The notes under the pieces: model-generated
What the model saw: only the letters and a program-made list of their open reading frames with translations
Databases searched by the model: none
What the model was told of the DNA's origin: nothing
Assembly (NCBI RefSeq): GCF_014200495.1
Contig: NZ_JACHBY010000003.1
Span: forward strand, 186,001 to 250,000
DNA from: Mucilaginibacter geliditolerans
GTDB taxonomy: Bacteria > Bacteroidota > Bacteroidia > Sphingobacteriales > Sphingobacteriaceae
Reading direction: 5' to 3'
Length of the DNA stretch: 64,000 bases
Shown: positions 8,279 through 17,972 of the stretch, piece after piece
Position numbering within the stretch: position 1 is the first letter of the stretch
How the letters are laid out: each line of letters starts with the position of its first letter
Position numbers and translations under genes: made by a program

Positions 8279-9337
8279 TTAAGCTACAGTTATCTCATTA
8301 GCCAAATACACATCCTGCACAGCCCTGATGATCTTTACCCCTTCATCAAACGGGCGCTGGAAGGCTTTGCGGCCCATAATTAAGCCTGAGCCACCTGCTC
8401 TTTTATTAATTACTGCGTTTTTAACAGTTTCGGCAAAATCGCTTGCACCTGCTGATTCACCGCCTGAGTTGATTAGTCCGGCACGGCCCATATAGCAATT
8501 GGCTACCTGGTAGCGGCAAAGGTCTATCGGGTTATCGGTACTTAGTTTACTGTACATCAATGGGTCGGTTTTGCCGAAACCAATTTTAGTGAAACCACCG
8601 TTTACATCAGGCAGTTTTTGCTTGATAATATCAGCCTGAATGGTTACGCCTAAATGATTGGCCTGGCCTGTAATATCAGCTGATGTTTCGTAGTTAATGC
8701 CATCTTTTTTAAACGCATTGTTACGGGTATAGCACCATAGTACGGTGGCCATGCCTAATTCATGTGCGCGCTCAAAAGCCTTCGATACTTCTATGATCTG
8801 CCTGTCGGCTTCCTCTGATCCAAAATAGATGGTGGCACCTACCGCTGCCGCACCCAAATTCCAGGCATCATCAACCGACCCAAACATAATCTGGTTGTAT
8901 TTGGTTGGGAAAGTTAACAGCTCGTTATGATTGATCTTTACGATAAAAGGTATTTTATGCGCATACTTACGGGCCACCATAGCCAGGTTACCAAACGTAG
9001 TGGCAACGGCATTACATTCAGCCTCAATAGCCAGTTTCAGGATGTTCTCCGGATCGAAATACAGTGGATTTTTAGCAAATGAAGCGCCTGCGGTATGCTC
9101 AATCCCCTGATCTACGGGTAAGATAGACATATAACCTGTACCAGCCAGGCGGCCATGGTTATGTATAGCAGCCAAATTGCGGATCACCTGCGGATTGCGG
9201 TTGCTATCCAAAAATATCCTATCAATAAAATCAGGCGATGGAAGATGTAATGTTTCCTTTGGAAAAGTTTCGCTTTTGTGGTTCAGCAAACTGTCGGCAT
9301 CCTTGCCAAGCAGCTCCAGTATTTCGTTATAAGCCAT
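8279..9337 (-). CDS. fbaB: Class I fructose-bisphosphate aldolase (FbaB/DhnA type)
   Basis: 352 aa, the usual length for the bacterial/archaeal class I aldolase of the DeoC/LacD barrel group. Diagnostic stretches are [41 protein letters not shown] and SGGESAG. The enzyme forms a Schiff base and splits fructose 1,6-bisphosphate into dihydroxyacetone phosphate and glyceraldehyde 3-phosphate in glycolysis and gluconeogenesis. Lys residues in the FTKIGFGK strand are the candidate Schiff-base positions. The gene is single and divergent from the TSUP gene. pgk and gap lie elsewhere in the window, so glycolytic genes are not in one operon here. Confidence 0.93.
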   Translation of the reverse strand: MAYNEILELLGKDADSLLNHKSETFPKETLHLPSPDFIDRIFLDSNRNPQVIRNLAAIHNHGRLAGTGYMSILPVDQGIEHTAGASFAKNPLYFDPENILKLAIEAECNAVATTFGNLAMVARKYAHKIPFIVKINHNELLTFPTKYNQIMFGSVDDAWNLGAAAVGATIYFGSEEADRQIIEVSKAFERAHELGMATVLWCYTRNNAFKKDGINYETSADITGQANHLGVTIQADIIKQKLPDVNGGFTKIGFGKTDPLMYSKLSTDNPIDLCRYQVANCYMGRAGLINSGGESAGASDFAETVKNAVINKRAGGSGLIMGRKAFQRPFDEGVKIIRAVQDVYLANEITVA

Positions 9338-9487
9338 AAGTAAATTTAAGTTGAATTAATAACATAAAGTTCGATTTATTGTTGTTAAAATTCTGTCTGA
9401 TTTGTGTAACGTTATTATTTCTTTGCTCAGGGACAAAGCCTTAAAAAGTATTGCTAATTTAGCACTTTTACCAGCCTCAACAATTAT

Positions 9488-10324
9488 ATGTCGGTATTAG
9501 TATTTACGCTTATTATACTTATCGGTTCATACTTTGCCGGCCTCTTGGGTTCATTGACAGGGCTTGGCGGCGGTTTTGTAATTATCCCACTGCTTACGTT
9601 AGGGCTTCATGTTGATATTCATTATGCTATCGGCGCGTCGCTGGTATCGGTTATAGCTACATCTTCCGGCTCGGCGGCAGCTTATGTACGCGAGGGCATT
9701 ACCAATATAAGGCTGGGCATGTTCCTGGAGATTGCCACTACCGCAGGCGCCATGACAGGGGCCATACTAGCCGTATACATACCTACACATTACATTGCTA
9801 TTTTGCTGGGCGTTATCCTTATCTTTTCGGCTGTCATGTCGCTCCGTAAAAAATCAGAACAAATAGTAAAACATAAAAACCAGTGGGCCGAAAAGCTGAA
9901 ACTGAACAGCAGCTACCCTACTGCTCAGGGCACCGTTAATTACAGCGTAACTAAAGTTGGCGGCGGGTTTGTAATGATGCTGTTCGCAGGTGTTTTATCG
10001 GGCTTGCTGGGTGTAGGCTCAGGTGCATTAAAAGTGTTGGCTATGGATACCATTATGCGGATCCCCTTTAAAGTATCAACCACCACCAGCAATTTTATGA
10101 TTGGTGTTACCGCCGCGGCAAGCGCGGTTGTTTATTTACAGCGCGGGTATATCGATCCGGGCATATCAATGCCGGTAGTGGTTGGTGTACTGCTTGGCGC
10201 TTTAAGCGGATCAAAAATATTGGTACACACACAATCATCGGGCTGGTTGCGGTGGGTATTTGCTGTTGTGGTTGCTTTTTTAGCTTCGCAGATGATCTAT
10301 AACGGAATAATCGGAAAAATATAA
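9488..10324 (+). CDS. TSUP-family permease (TauE/SafE type)
   Basis: 278 aa with about 8 hydrophobic segments arranged as two similar halves. Each half begins with the family pattern: SLTGLGGGFVIIPLLTLG near residue 23 and AGVLSGLLGVGSGALKVLA near residue 165. TSUP proteins carry sulfite, sulfonates, thiosulfate or similar sulfur-linked anions across the inner membrane. The next gene starts 1 nt after this stop and encodes a DUF1634 protein, a common partner of this subgroup. The exact substrate cannot be read from the sequence. Confidence 0.9.
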   Translation: MSVLVFTLIILIGSYFAGLLGSLTGLGGGFVIIPLLTLGLHVDIHYAIGASLVSVIATSSGSAAAYVREGITNIRLGMFLEIATTAGAMTGAILAVYIPTHYIAILLGVILIFSAVMSLRKKSEQIVKHKNQWAEKLKLNSSYPTAQGTVNYSVTKVGGGFVMMLFAGVLSGLLGVGSGALKVLAMDTIMRIPFKVSTTTSNFMIGVTAAASAVVYLQRGYIDPGISMPVVVGVLLGALSGSKILVHTQSSGWLRWVFAVVVAFLASQMIYNGIIGKI

Positions 10325-10325
10325 C

Positions 10326-10715
10326 ATGGCACAAAAGATCAGTTTTAAGGATACAGACATGCAGGTGGTTATAGGTTGGGTACTGCGCATAGGCGTAATT
10401 GTATCTATCAGTATCGTATTCTTTGGCGGTATTATTTTCCTTTACAGGCATGGCCAGGAGGTGGTCGACCACCGTAAATTTGTTGGTATCCCTGATTTCA
10501 TACAGAGCTTTAAGGGTATTATGTACGGCATAATTACCTTTAGAGGGCAGGCTATTATACAGTTCGGCATTATACTATTAATCGCTACGCCCATACTCCG
10601 GGTTATATTCTCAACAATAGGTTTTGTACTCGAGAAAGACAAACTTTACATATTCATTAGCTTGCTGGTGCTGCTTATTATATTTGCAAGCATGCTAAGT
10701 GGCCATGCCGGTTAA
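10326..10715 (+). CDS. DUF1634 membrane protein
   Basis: 129 aa with three strong hydrophobic helices (about residues 15-40, 72-98 and 105-125). The N-terminal DMQVVIGWVLRIGV and the GIPDFIQSF loop match DUF1634 proteins, which are nearly always encoded beside TSUP permeases. It probably forms a complex with the upstream permease. Spacing of 1 nt indicates an operon. Its mechanism is unknown. Confidence 0.85.
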   Translation: MAQKISFKDTDMQVVIGWVLRIGVIVSISIVFFGGIIFLYRHGQEVVDHRKFVGIPDFIQSFKGIMYGIITFRGQAIIQFGIILLIATPILRVIFSTIGFVLEKDKLYIFISLLVLLIIFASMLSGHAG

Positions 10716-10758
10716 CATTTTTAAAACAATTTACCGCCTTTGTTCTGTTATACCTATA

Positions 10759-10971
10759 ATGCAAAGGCATCCGGTACGGTCATCGGTTTTAGATAGCGTG
10801 GGCTACGATCCCGGCGCTAAAATTCTTGAACTTGAATTTAGGGAAGGCGGCGTGTGGACTTACTTTAACTTTTCGAAACCAACCTATAAAAGATTTATCA
10901 ATGCAGAATCACTGGGCCATTTTTTCGCAAAGCGGATAAAAGGCAAATATCCCGAACTACGTGTAATGTAA
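10759..10971 (+). CDS. KTSC-domain protein
   Basis: 70 aa starting MQRHPVRSSVLDSVGYDPG. The KTSC core is complete: HPVRSS...VGYD, then LELEFREGGVWTYFNF and AESLGHFFAKRIKGKYP. KTSC domains are small RNA-associated folds often fused to lysyl-tRNA synthetase or standing alone; their role is unresolved. ATG at 10759 is chosen because an upstream in-frame start at 10699 would overlap the DUF1634 gene and add residues not found in the domain. It follows the TSUP pair and may be read through from it. Confidence 0.8.
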   Translation: MQRHPVRSSVLDSVGYDPGAKILELEFREGGVWTYFNFSKPTYKRFINAESLGHFFAKRIKGKYPELRVM

Positions 10972-10973
10972 TC

Positions 10974-13421
10974 TTAATTCTCGTTTGAACTGCCACTTAA
11001 CCTTTTTTGGTCATCAACGTTACCCCCTGTACGTCGTGACGGCCCCTTAACACTTGACTTGCCAAAGCGATAGGTGAAAGTTAGCATCGCAAACCGGCTC
11101 CCCACTTTTTCCTTGCCTGTAAGGTCGAGATTGGAATAATTGGAGGTATACTGATATTCATCACTGTTAAAAATATCAGTAACCATTAGCCTTATGCTGC
11201 CATTGTTATGCAGTACCGACTGACTAAGGCCCGCACGTACCGCATATTGCGCTTTATATTGCTTAATACCGTAGTAAGTTGGCGAAGAATAAAATCCATA
11301 TATCTCAGCTTTTAAGCCTTTATTTATAGTAAAACTTTGATTGAGCTGCAGGTTTAATTCATAGGTTGATTTACGGGCGCTATCCTGGTTATAGATATAT
11401 TTTGCATAACCTGCATCAAGATCTATATTAACATTCCACCACTTGGTAACATCAACCGGTATTGTGAATTCAGCCTCGTACTCGTACCGTGTGCCAATGT
11501 TATTTAAAGTGGTTACGTATATTTTGGTTGAATCGTTTTGCTCATAAACCGGGGCAAACATATCCTGCGTTACCGTTAAACGCAGTTCAACCTTGTATTT
11601 ATCTTTATAAAGATCTGAAATTGAGTAAACGTTGTAATATTCCGGTTTTAAAAATGGATTGCCTGTACTGTATGAATATTGGCCAATAAAACCAACAAAC
11701 GGATTCAGATCCTGGTAATTGGGGCGCGTTATGCGGCGGTCATAACCAATTGAAAGCATGTTATTTGTATCAACAGCCTGTATCCATTGTATATTCGGAA
11801 AAAGATCAAAATAACTGCGGGCCACCGTTTTATCGGGGTGATATGATTTACCGTATGAGCTTGTTTGCTCGGCACGCAGGCCCAGTGTAAGATCGCTTTT
11901 GCCAAACTTATCGTTATAGGCTGCATAGGCAGCATTTATACGCTCTTTATATATAAAGTGGTCTGTTAAAGAGGGTATAGATAAAAAATTGGTGGTATCT
12001 GAACCCTGGTTAAAAGCAATAGTATTATCGCTGTTTACCTGGTTATTTTTTAACCCGGCGCTTAAATTACTGCTTTTGCTTAACTGCTGACTAAAATCAA
12101 TACGCTCGGAACGGATATTGATGGATGATGGGGAATTATCGGTATAAAATAAAGGCGCACGGTAAGGTGTACCATTTGTGAGATAAAAATAATTATTAAT
12201 CAATTCAAAAGAGCTCCTGTCATAAGTTGAGTAATCAAAATCGGCTGTTAGTGATGTTCCGTTATTTTTACCAAAGGTGCCTTTGTAGTTTAAGTTATAA
12301 TTGAGATTAGTAATAGCCCTATCCACATGCGATTGCGTGGTAAGGATAGAATCTAAGGAACCATTGTTCCTGATATAGGTAGAACTGGATTTATCGATCC
12401 CTGCCTGGTTATGGTAACCATAAAACAGGGCACCTATGGTTTGCTTTGGTGTAATACTGTAATCAACACCCGCATTATAGTTGTTAGTTTTTGTATATGA
12501 TGTACTGTTATAATCTACACCTATGTTTGTTAGCTGGTTATCATCATAAATATTACGGTCAATATCCAGCAAGCGCGGCAGCTTATTATCGGCAAAGCTG
12601 TAGTTTCCAAAAAAGTTAAATTTATCTGTACGATAATTAAGGTTAATACCGCTGCTGAATTTGTAATCCTGCCCGTATGCTGCACTTTCAACAATGCTTG
12701 CCCTAAAGCCAAGGTCTTTACTTTTTTTCAGGATGATATTGATCACCCCGCCGCCACCCGTAGCATCATATTTAGCTGAAGGATTTGCTATCAGCTCTAT
12801 CTGGCTGATCATATTGCTCTGGTAGCTTTTCAACAGGTCGGCCAGCTGGTCGTCAGTAAGATTACCCACCGGTTTGCCATTTATAGCTATCAAAGCCTTT
12901 TGGCCCCCTTTAAATAAAATACTGTTATCCCTAACGCGTACGCCTGGCGCGGTAGTTAATATATCCAACACAGAATTGCCTGCCGAAAGTATGCTCCTGT
13001 CAACATTAAGTACTGTTTTATCGGGCTGCACCTGTATATAATCTTTTTTGGCAGTAATGCTTACTTCGCCCAGTTGCTGGTTTACGGGTGATAAAGTGAG
13101 CTCGCCTATGGCTGTTGTTTTGCCGGCAAGTAAGTGGTATTGCCCGGTATAGTATTTACTGTAACCTATTTTATGGATAGCAAGCAGGTATATGCCAGGT
13201 ACAATATTATCAAATTTAAACACGCCGGTTTGGCCCGATGTGGTTGTTTTAACAATTGCTGAATCAGGAAAGCTAAGTAATGTTACAGTGGCGTCTTCGG
13301 CAGGTATATGCTTTTCTGTCAGTATTTTACCTGTAATAAGCGACATACCTGTTTGTGCGTACGAATAGCTATATGTGCCTAAGAGCAGGGCCAACAATAA
13401 GCATCCGAAAAAAAACTTCAT
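10974..13421 (-). CDS. Outer-membrane beta-barrel TonB-type receptor
   Basis: 815 aa with a signal peptide (MKFFFGCLLLALLLGTYSYSY). Residues about 27-110 form a carboxypeptidase-regulatory-like Ig domain (GKILTEKHIPAEDATVTLLS). A plug domain follows (VRVRDNSILFKGGQKALIAI...GGVINIILKKS), and then a barrel of the OMP_b-brl_3 type found across Bacteroidetes. The likely function is uptake or signalling at the outer membrane; the ligand is unknown and there is no SusD partner. The last barrel strand FAMLTFTYRFG is followed by about 30 hydrophilic residues, which is odd for a protein expected to end in the barrel. The ATG is preferred to a TTG one codon before it. Confidence 0.88.
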   Translation of the reverse strand: MKFFFGCLLLALLLGTYSYSYAQTGMSLITGKILTEKHIPAEDATVTLLSFPDSAIVKTTTSGQTGVFKFDNIVPGIYLLAIHKIGYSKYYTGQYHLLAGKTTAIGELTLSPVNQQLGEVSITAKKDYIQVQPDKTVLNVDRSILSAGNSVLDILTTAPGVRVRDNSILFKGGQKALIAINGKPVGNLTDDQLADLLKSYQSNMISQIELIANPSAKYDATGGGGVINIILKKSKDLGFRASIVESAAYGQDYKFSSGINLNYRTDKFNFFGNYSFADNKLPRLLDIDRNIYDDNQLTNIGVDYNSTSYTKTNNYNAGVDYSITPKQTIGALFYGYHNQAGIDKSSSTYIRNNGSLDSILTTQSHVDRAITNLNYNLNYKGTFGKNNGTSLTADFDYSTYDRSSFELINNYFYLTNGTPYRAPLFYTDNSPSSINIRSERIDFSQQLSKSSNLSAGLKNNQVNSDNTIAFNQGSDTTNFLSIPSLTDHFIYKERINAAYAAYNDKFGKSDLTLGLRAEQTSSYGKSYHPDKTVARSYFDLFPNIQWIQAVDTNNMLSIGYDRRITRPNYQDLNPFVGFIGQYSYSTGNPFLKPEYYNVYSISDLYKDKYKVELRLTVTQDMFAPVYEQNDSTKIYVTTLNNIGTRYEYEAEFTIPVDVTKWWNVNIDLDAGYAKYIYNQDSARKSTYELNLQLNQSFTINKGLKAEIYGFYSSPTYYGIKQYKAQYAVRAGLSQSVLHNNGSIRLMVTDIFNSDEYQYTSNYSNLDLTGKEKVGSRFAMLTFTYRFGKSSVKGPSRRTGGNVDDQKRLSGSSNEN

Positions 13422-13603
13422 CAACAGTTATGTGAAAATTTACTATATGTTTGCTTTGATTTATTGGTAATTTAAACGCAAAATTAGGGTTAAAGGTTTT
13501 ACAATGTGATTTTAGTGTTAAATCCAATTAAACACAAACACGGTATACAACCCATATTATTAAAAGTATATAATCAAAAAAAAGGATCAGTTTTACTGAC
13601 TAA

Positions 13604-14896
13604 ATGAGTATGAAAAAAGTTGTTTTTATTTTCCTTACCTTATTCTTTACAGCCAGCGTTTTTGCACAGGCAGCCCCTGCCGCTTATGAAGTTGTACTGA
13701 GTAACTTTGTAAAGTTTTATAACGCAGGCGAGGCTGACAGCGTTTTTATGATGTTCAGTCCTGAAATGAAAGCAGCTGAACCGCTTGATAAGTTTACATC
13801 AACAACGGCTCAATTAAAAGAACAGCTAGGCAGCCTTGACCAAACAACCTTTGCAAAATATACCCAGCCGGTTTCCGCTTATAGAGCAAAATTTAAGAAC
13901 GGCATTTTTATGCTTAACCTGGCGCTAAACAACGACGGAAAAATAACCGGGTTGTTTTTAAAACCGCAGGATGAGCCCACTGCAACCACTACCCCTGTTG
14001 ACCCATCAGTAACAGAATCGCCCATTGCTTTGAAAACTATGGCAGGCTCAATTGCGGGTACCTTAACCATGCCCAAAACCGTAAATGGTAAAATACCTGT
14101 GGTATTAATTATAGCAGGAGCCGGTGTAACTGACCGTGATGGCAATTGCAAAAACCCCGTGATTACTGCCAATAGTTATCAATTGCTGGCTACTGCTTTG
14201 GGCAAGGCCGGCATTGCATCCTTGCGTTATGATAAGCGTATGGTTGGGCAAAGCGTAAGCGCCGACAAGGAAAACCAAATGCGTTTTGAAGATTATGTTG
14301 ATGATGCTACAGCTCTTATAGGTATGCTGAATGATGATGGTCGCTTTTCGAAAATAATTATAGCAGGCCATGGCCAGGGCGCGTTGGTTGGCATGATGTC
14401 GGTACCTGATGAGCCTATAAAAGGATTTATATCATTAGAAGGCGCGGGCGACCCTGCGGATAAACTGTTAACTGAGCAAATGAAATCACAGCCATCATAC
14501 CTGGGCGATGAATTTAAATCCATGCTTGATACTTTACGCAAAGGCAAAATCACTGATAATATCGACCCGGCCTTATATTATATTGCAAGGCCAAGCATCC
14601 AGATGTTCCTGATGTCGTGGTGCAGATACGACCCGCAAAGAGAGATAAAAAAGGTTAAAATGCCTATGCTGATCATACAAGGCACCAACGATCTGCTATA
14701 TCCGGTTACACAAGGTCTGAAACTAAAATCGGCAAAATCAAATGCCACGTATTCTATCGTAAGAGGAATGAATTATGTTTTAAAAGATGCCCCGACAGAT
14801 AGGGAACCCAATTTAGCTACCTATCAAAAACCCGACCTGCCGCTTAACCAGGAAATGGTTACTGATGTGGTAGACTTTATTAATGGGTTAAAGTAG
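13604..14896 (+). CDS. DUF3887 plus alpha/beta-hydrolase-fold protein lacking the catalytic Ser and His
   Basis: 430 aa with a signal peptide (to about residue 22). Residues 25-120 match DUF3887 and about 140-430 an alpha/beta hydrolase with IPVVLIIAGAGVTDRDGN and LRYDKR. The nucleophile elbow, normally G-H-S-x-G, reads G255-H-G257-Q-G, so the serine is replaced by glycine. The usual GMNH becomes GMN-Y391, removing the histidine. Asp363 (GTNDLLYPV) remains. Both losses are single-base changes from common codons (AGC to GGC, CAT to TAT). The protein is otherwise intact and secreted. It is likely a pseudo-enzyme used for binding, or it has lost function recently. Confidence 0.85.
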   Translation: MSMKKVVFIFLTLFFTASVFAQAAPAAYEVVLSNFVKFYNAGEADSVFMMFSPEMKAAEPLDKFTSTTAQLKEQLGSLDQTTFAKYTQPVSAYRAKFKNGIFMLNLALNNDGKITGLFLKPQDEPTATTTPVDPSVTESPIALKTMAGSIAGTLTMPKTVNGKIPVVLIIAGAGVTDRDGNCKNPVITANSYQLLATALGKAGIASLRYDKRMVGQSVSADKENQMRFEDYVDDATALIGMLNDDGRFSKIIIAGHGQGALVGMMSVPDEPIKGFISLEGAGDPADKLLTEQMKSQPSYLGDEFKSMLDTLRKGKITDNIDPALYYIARPSIQMFLMSWCRYDPQREIKKVKMPMLIIQGTNDLLYPVTQGLKLKSAKSNATYSIVRGMNYVLKDAPTDREPNLATYQKPDLPLNQEMVTDVVDFINGLK

Positions 14897-14905
14897 AAAT
14901 GAATA

Positions 14906-14941
14906 AAAATACCAGATCAGACTATCCTGATCTGGTATTTT
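14906..14941. terminator. Bidirectional terminator between convergent genes
   Basis: A stem of about 14 bp (AAAATACCAGATCA / TGATCTGGTATTTT) with T-tracts on both strands. It straddles the stop codon of the leftward pentapeptide gene and ends the rightward hydrolase transcript. Confidence 0.75.
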
Positions 14942-15483
14942 GTTAAAAGCCCCGCGAGGCCATCAGCCGAAAAAGCAGCCTTTTTAATATTGTTTATTTC
15001 AGGGTCGATACTGTAATGGTATGCAGTTACAAAGTTTGTCGATGTAAGGTCAGTACGGTTAAAAACTGTTCCCGACAGGTCCGACTGATCAAAAACGCTC
15101 CCCGATAAATTTGCCTGACTAAAAGTGGTTTCCTTTAATGAGCATTTGGTAAACCTGGTGCTCACCATCTTCCGGCCCATAAATGAGGCATAATCCAGTA
15201 TACAACCATCAAACTTTACGCTGAAAAGCATGGTTTGACACTCGCTGAAGTTCACGCCCAATATTTTACAGTTATTGAATACGGCATTATTTAAAGCTGC
15301 GCCGTTCAGCTTCATCAGCGATAAATTACAACTCTCAAAAACACAATCGATAAATTTATTGTGTGAAAAATCGCTGTTGGTAAAATCGCAGCGTTTAAAT
15401 GTGCAGCTTTGAAACTCCTGCCCTTTTATAACCTTCTCCGTATAAATAATACTGTCGAAAGTTTTATCATCATGTAGTTCCAT
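14917..15483 (-). CDS. Pentapeptide-repeat protein (Qnr/McbG-like size)
   Basis: 188 aa made largely of A(D/N)LxX-type repeats (for example CDFTNSDFSHNKF, ANLSGSVFDQSDLSG, DLTSTNF). Repeats of this type fold as a right-handed quadrilateral beta helix. The length and the C-terminal YSIDPEINNIKKAAFS resemble DNA-gyrase-protecting Qnr/McbG relatives, but many such proteins have other roles. No signal peptide. The start codon directly abuts the stop of the upstream DinB gene (TAAATG), so the two are translated from one message. Confidence 0.8.
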   Translation of the reverse strand: MELHDDKTFDSIIYTEKVIKGQEFQSCTFKRCDFTNSDFSHNKFIDCVFESCNLSLMKLNGAALNNAVFNNCKILGVNFSECQTMLFSVKFDGCILDYASFMGRKMVSTRFTKCSLKETTFSQANLSGSVFDQSDLSGTVFNRTDLTSTNFVTAYHYSIDPEINNIKKAAFSADGLAGLLTKYQIRIV

Positions 15484-15957
15484 TTATTTCCAGGCGCCTA
15501 ATAATCTTCTTATCGCTATTATTTCGCCAACGTGGTATGAGGTATGATCGGCCATTTGCAGGGCTTCCAGCAATATGGTTTGCCCGCTGCCTCCCGGGAT
15601 CTGCTCATACAGGTTGCTATGTTCTAAAATGCCAATAAATTCATCAAGGTCGTTATTGATCTGCTCTAATGATTCATTCCAGGCCTCATCATTTTTAGGG
15701 GCAGGTTCCTTTGGCCAGTATTCCTCAGGCCATTTTGGTGATTTATGATGTGGATCCATACAAAAGCGCAGCATATCCCATTGGGCAATGCGTATATGCT
15801 CAACCAGTTGCCATATGCTGTAGGGCAACTTATCAGGCACTACGCCACGCAATTCAGCAGGCAGCCCCTTTACGGCAGTTTTCATATCGGCATGGGCACT
15901 GCCGCCAAGCAGCAATTTGGTGAGTTCCGTTACTAAGGTTTTATTGTTGTTATCCAT
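15484..15957 (-). CDS. DinB-like putative metal-binding protein
   Basis: 157 aa from ATG at 15957. A start nine codons further upstream is possible but adds no family sequence. The four-helix DinB fold is marked by LPYSIWQLVEHIRIAQWDML and LQMADHTSYHVGEIIAIRRL, which supply three histidines for a metal site (LVEH, MADH, SYHVG). DinB/YfiT proteins include thiol transferases and many uncharacterised enzymes. First gene of a two-gene unit with the pentapeptide protein. Confidence 0.82.
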   Translation of the reverse strand: MDNNNKTLVTELTKLLLGGSAHADMKTAVKGLPAELRGVVPDKLPYSIWQLVEHIRIAQWDMLRFCMDPHHKSPKWPEEYWPKEPAPKNDEAWNESLEQINNDLDEFIGILEHSNLYEQIPGGSGQTILLEALQMADHTSYHVGEIIAIRRLLGAWK

Positions 15958-16281
15958 TTTTGCAGATTTTTTTATGCTTAACAATTAGCAGCGCAATTGG
16001 TTGATGATTTATACTCAAATCTGCCAATTATTAATGTAGTAAATATACCGATTATAGCTTGGGCATACCTAATACCCACAATCTGAATTGATATTTAGAA
16101 TACATTCTAAACTGCTGCAACACCCTATAGTTAACTAAATTTACAATAAAGTAATTATGCACATCCAGTGAAAGAATTATGGCAATTTATTCGCTAAATT
16201 GAAACTATACAGTAACTTTATTGTTAAAGGAACGTTGATTATAAATATATTGTAATCATTTAATAAACATTAATTAGCCAC

Positions 16282-17181
16282 ATGAAAATAAAATTCTTTA
16301 TGCCAGCTATACTGCTGGTGGTAGCCGTAACCTCTGGTTGTGTAAGCACTAAGAAATATCAGGCATTACAAGCAGATAACGCTAATTTACAAAAAAAGAA
16401 CGACGACGTAATGCAAAGTTACCAGGTAACCCAACAAGAACTTGCAGGCTCAAAAAGCCGTGTTACGAGCCTTGAAGAGCAAATTGCAGCAGCAAATGCC
16501 AATACAGTTGCCTTACAGGATGCACTAAACAAATGTTTGGCAGGTAACAACCAGGGCGGTATGAATATCTCGAAACTGGTTGACCAGATAAACGCCTCAA
16601 ACGCTTATATTAAGGAACTGGTAAACTCAAAAAACAAAAGCGACTCACTTAATATGGTGTTAACCAATAACCTTACCCGCTCGCTAAGCCCGGATGAAAC
16701 AAAAGGCGTAGATGTAAAGGTGCTTAAAGGTGTAGTTTACGTATCGCTATCTGATAACATGATCTACAAATCAGGCAGCTATGAAATTTCTGACCAGGCC
16801 GGAGCAACATTGGCTAAAATAGCCAAGATCATTAATGATTACTCTACCTATGATGTACTGATTGAAGGTAATACCGATAATGTTCCTATTTCACAAAAGA
16901 ACATTCGTAATAACTGGGATCTGAGTACATTAAGGGCATCATCAGTAGTTATGGCATTACAGAACACCTACGGCGTTGACCCTAAACGCTTAACAGCAGG
17001 CGGCCGTGGTGAGTTTAACCCGATTGCCGATAACAGCTCGCCTAGTGGCAAATCACAAAACAGGCGTACAGAAATTATTATAACACCAAAACTGGATCAG
17101 TTTATGGCCCTTATTGGCAAAGCACCAGCACCAGGCGCAACTACTGCACCAACAACACCGGCACCAGCCCCGGGTCAATAA
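16282..17181 (+). CDS. OmpA-family peptidoglycan-binding lipoprotein
   Basis: 299 aa. The lipoprotein signal ends VTSGC at about residue 20. Residues 25-100 form a coiled coil rich in Gln, Leu and Asn. The OmpA C-terminal domain spans about 160-275 (MIYKSGSYEIS, IEGNTDNVPIS, NNWDLSTLRA, GRGEFNP, NRRTEIII). NWDLSTLRA contains the Asp and Arg that contact meso-diaminopimelate. The tail is Pro/Thr/Ala-rich. It is expected to sit in the outer membrane and hold it to peptidoglycan. Single gene with its own terminator. Confidence 0.88.
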   Translation: MKIKFFMPAILLVVAVTSGCVSTKKYQALQADNANLQKKNDDVMQSYQVTQQELAGSKSRVTSLEEQIAAANANTVALQDALNKCLAGNNQGGMNISKLVDQINASNAYIKELVNSKNKSDSLNMVLTNNLTRSLSPDETKGVDVKVLKGVVYVSLSDNMIYKSGSYEISDQAGATLAKIAKIINDYSTYDVLIEGNTDNVPISQKNIRNNWDLSTLRASSVVMALQNTYGVDPKRLTAGGRGEFNPIADNSSPSGKSQNRRTEIIITPKLDQFMALIGKAPAPGATTAPTTPAPAPGQ

Positions 17182-17202
17182 TAATTGTATTTGATATTTA
17201 TG

Positions 17203-17235
17203 AACGCCTTTCGGGAAACTGAGGGGCGTTTTTTT
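17203..17235 (+). terminator. Terminator after the OmpA-like gene
   Basis: Stem AACGCC/GGCGTT with a long loop followed by seven T residues, about 20 nt after the stop. Confidence 0.6.
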
Positions 17236-17972
17236 GTTTGGCGGCGTTTTTGTTTGGCGGATTAGCATGTAGTTTACATATCGCTCGAAGCCGCTCATTG
17301 CCGCGGAGGCTACTACTTTTGTCTTGATACAAAAGGTAGCAAAACCCGACCGGAGGGAGCTCATGAATACCTATAAAAAACAAATAATAGATGAATAAAT
17401 CAAGACAAAAAGATCCTTCCCCCCACAGGCAAAACACCCAGGCCCGCGCTTTTTGTCGGGCCTTTGCACACCTTTGATTACGTTCATTTGTAGCTCTCCT
17501 TTAAAGAGAGTTAGTGAGGCCTTTCTTTCCCCGTCAGTAGAACAGCTTCGGGCGAAAGCAGGCAAAACAATGGTGGCCGTGTGTGTTAGCAGGGCATAGC
17601 AGATTTTTGCAGAAGGGCAAAGGCCAAGTGCGCAGCGACAGCAGCGTAAAAATATAGCAGCCCAGGTTTTGCCTGATTTGCAGGGCAATGGCCTTGTGCG
17701 GCAAAGAAGCCTTTCGACTGACTTGACTTTTTTGGTTACTTTTTGTGTCAAAGACAAAAAGTGACTTCTTAGCGAAAAGCGATACCATACGATAAGTATA
17801 CAACCATGCATATTCGTCGTGCACAGTCGGGGATTGCCTCGTTCCTCGCAATGACGCGCGGATAGGGTCAAACCGCTACCCCCTCTCAAAAATTTTACAC
17901 CACCTCCCTCATTTCACCAATTTATTTCATCTAAATGTTATAAGTTTATATTTTCAAACTAATTGAACTGCT
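17236..17972. repeat. Repeat-filled non-coding region
   Basis: About 740 bp with no credible gene, GC-rich in parts, built from pieces of dispersed repeats. One is a palindrome at 17313-17340 (CTACTTTTGT...ACAAAAGGTAG). A related one lies at 17735-17764 (GTTACTTTTTGT...ACAAAAAGTGAC). A solo half of the family seen at 34419, 35715 and 38688 lies at 17831-17855 (ATTGC...CCTCGCAATGACG). The open frames across it are by-products of the repeats. The promoter for the DUF885 gene must lie near its right end. Confidence 0.6.

Noticed and set aside
17371..17889. Open frame of about 172 codons on the minus strand
   Set aside because: It runs across fragments of dispersed palindromes, has Arg/Cys-rich composition unlike real proteins here, and overlaps a second equally poor frame.
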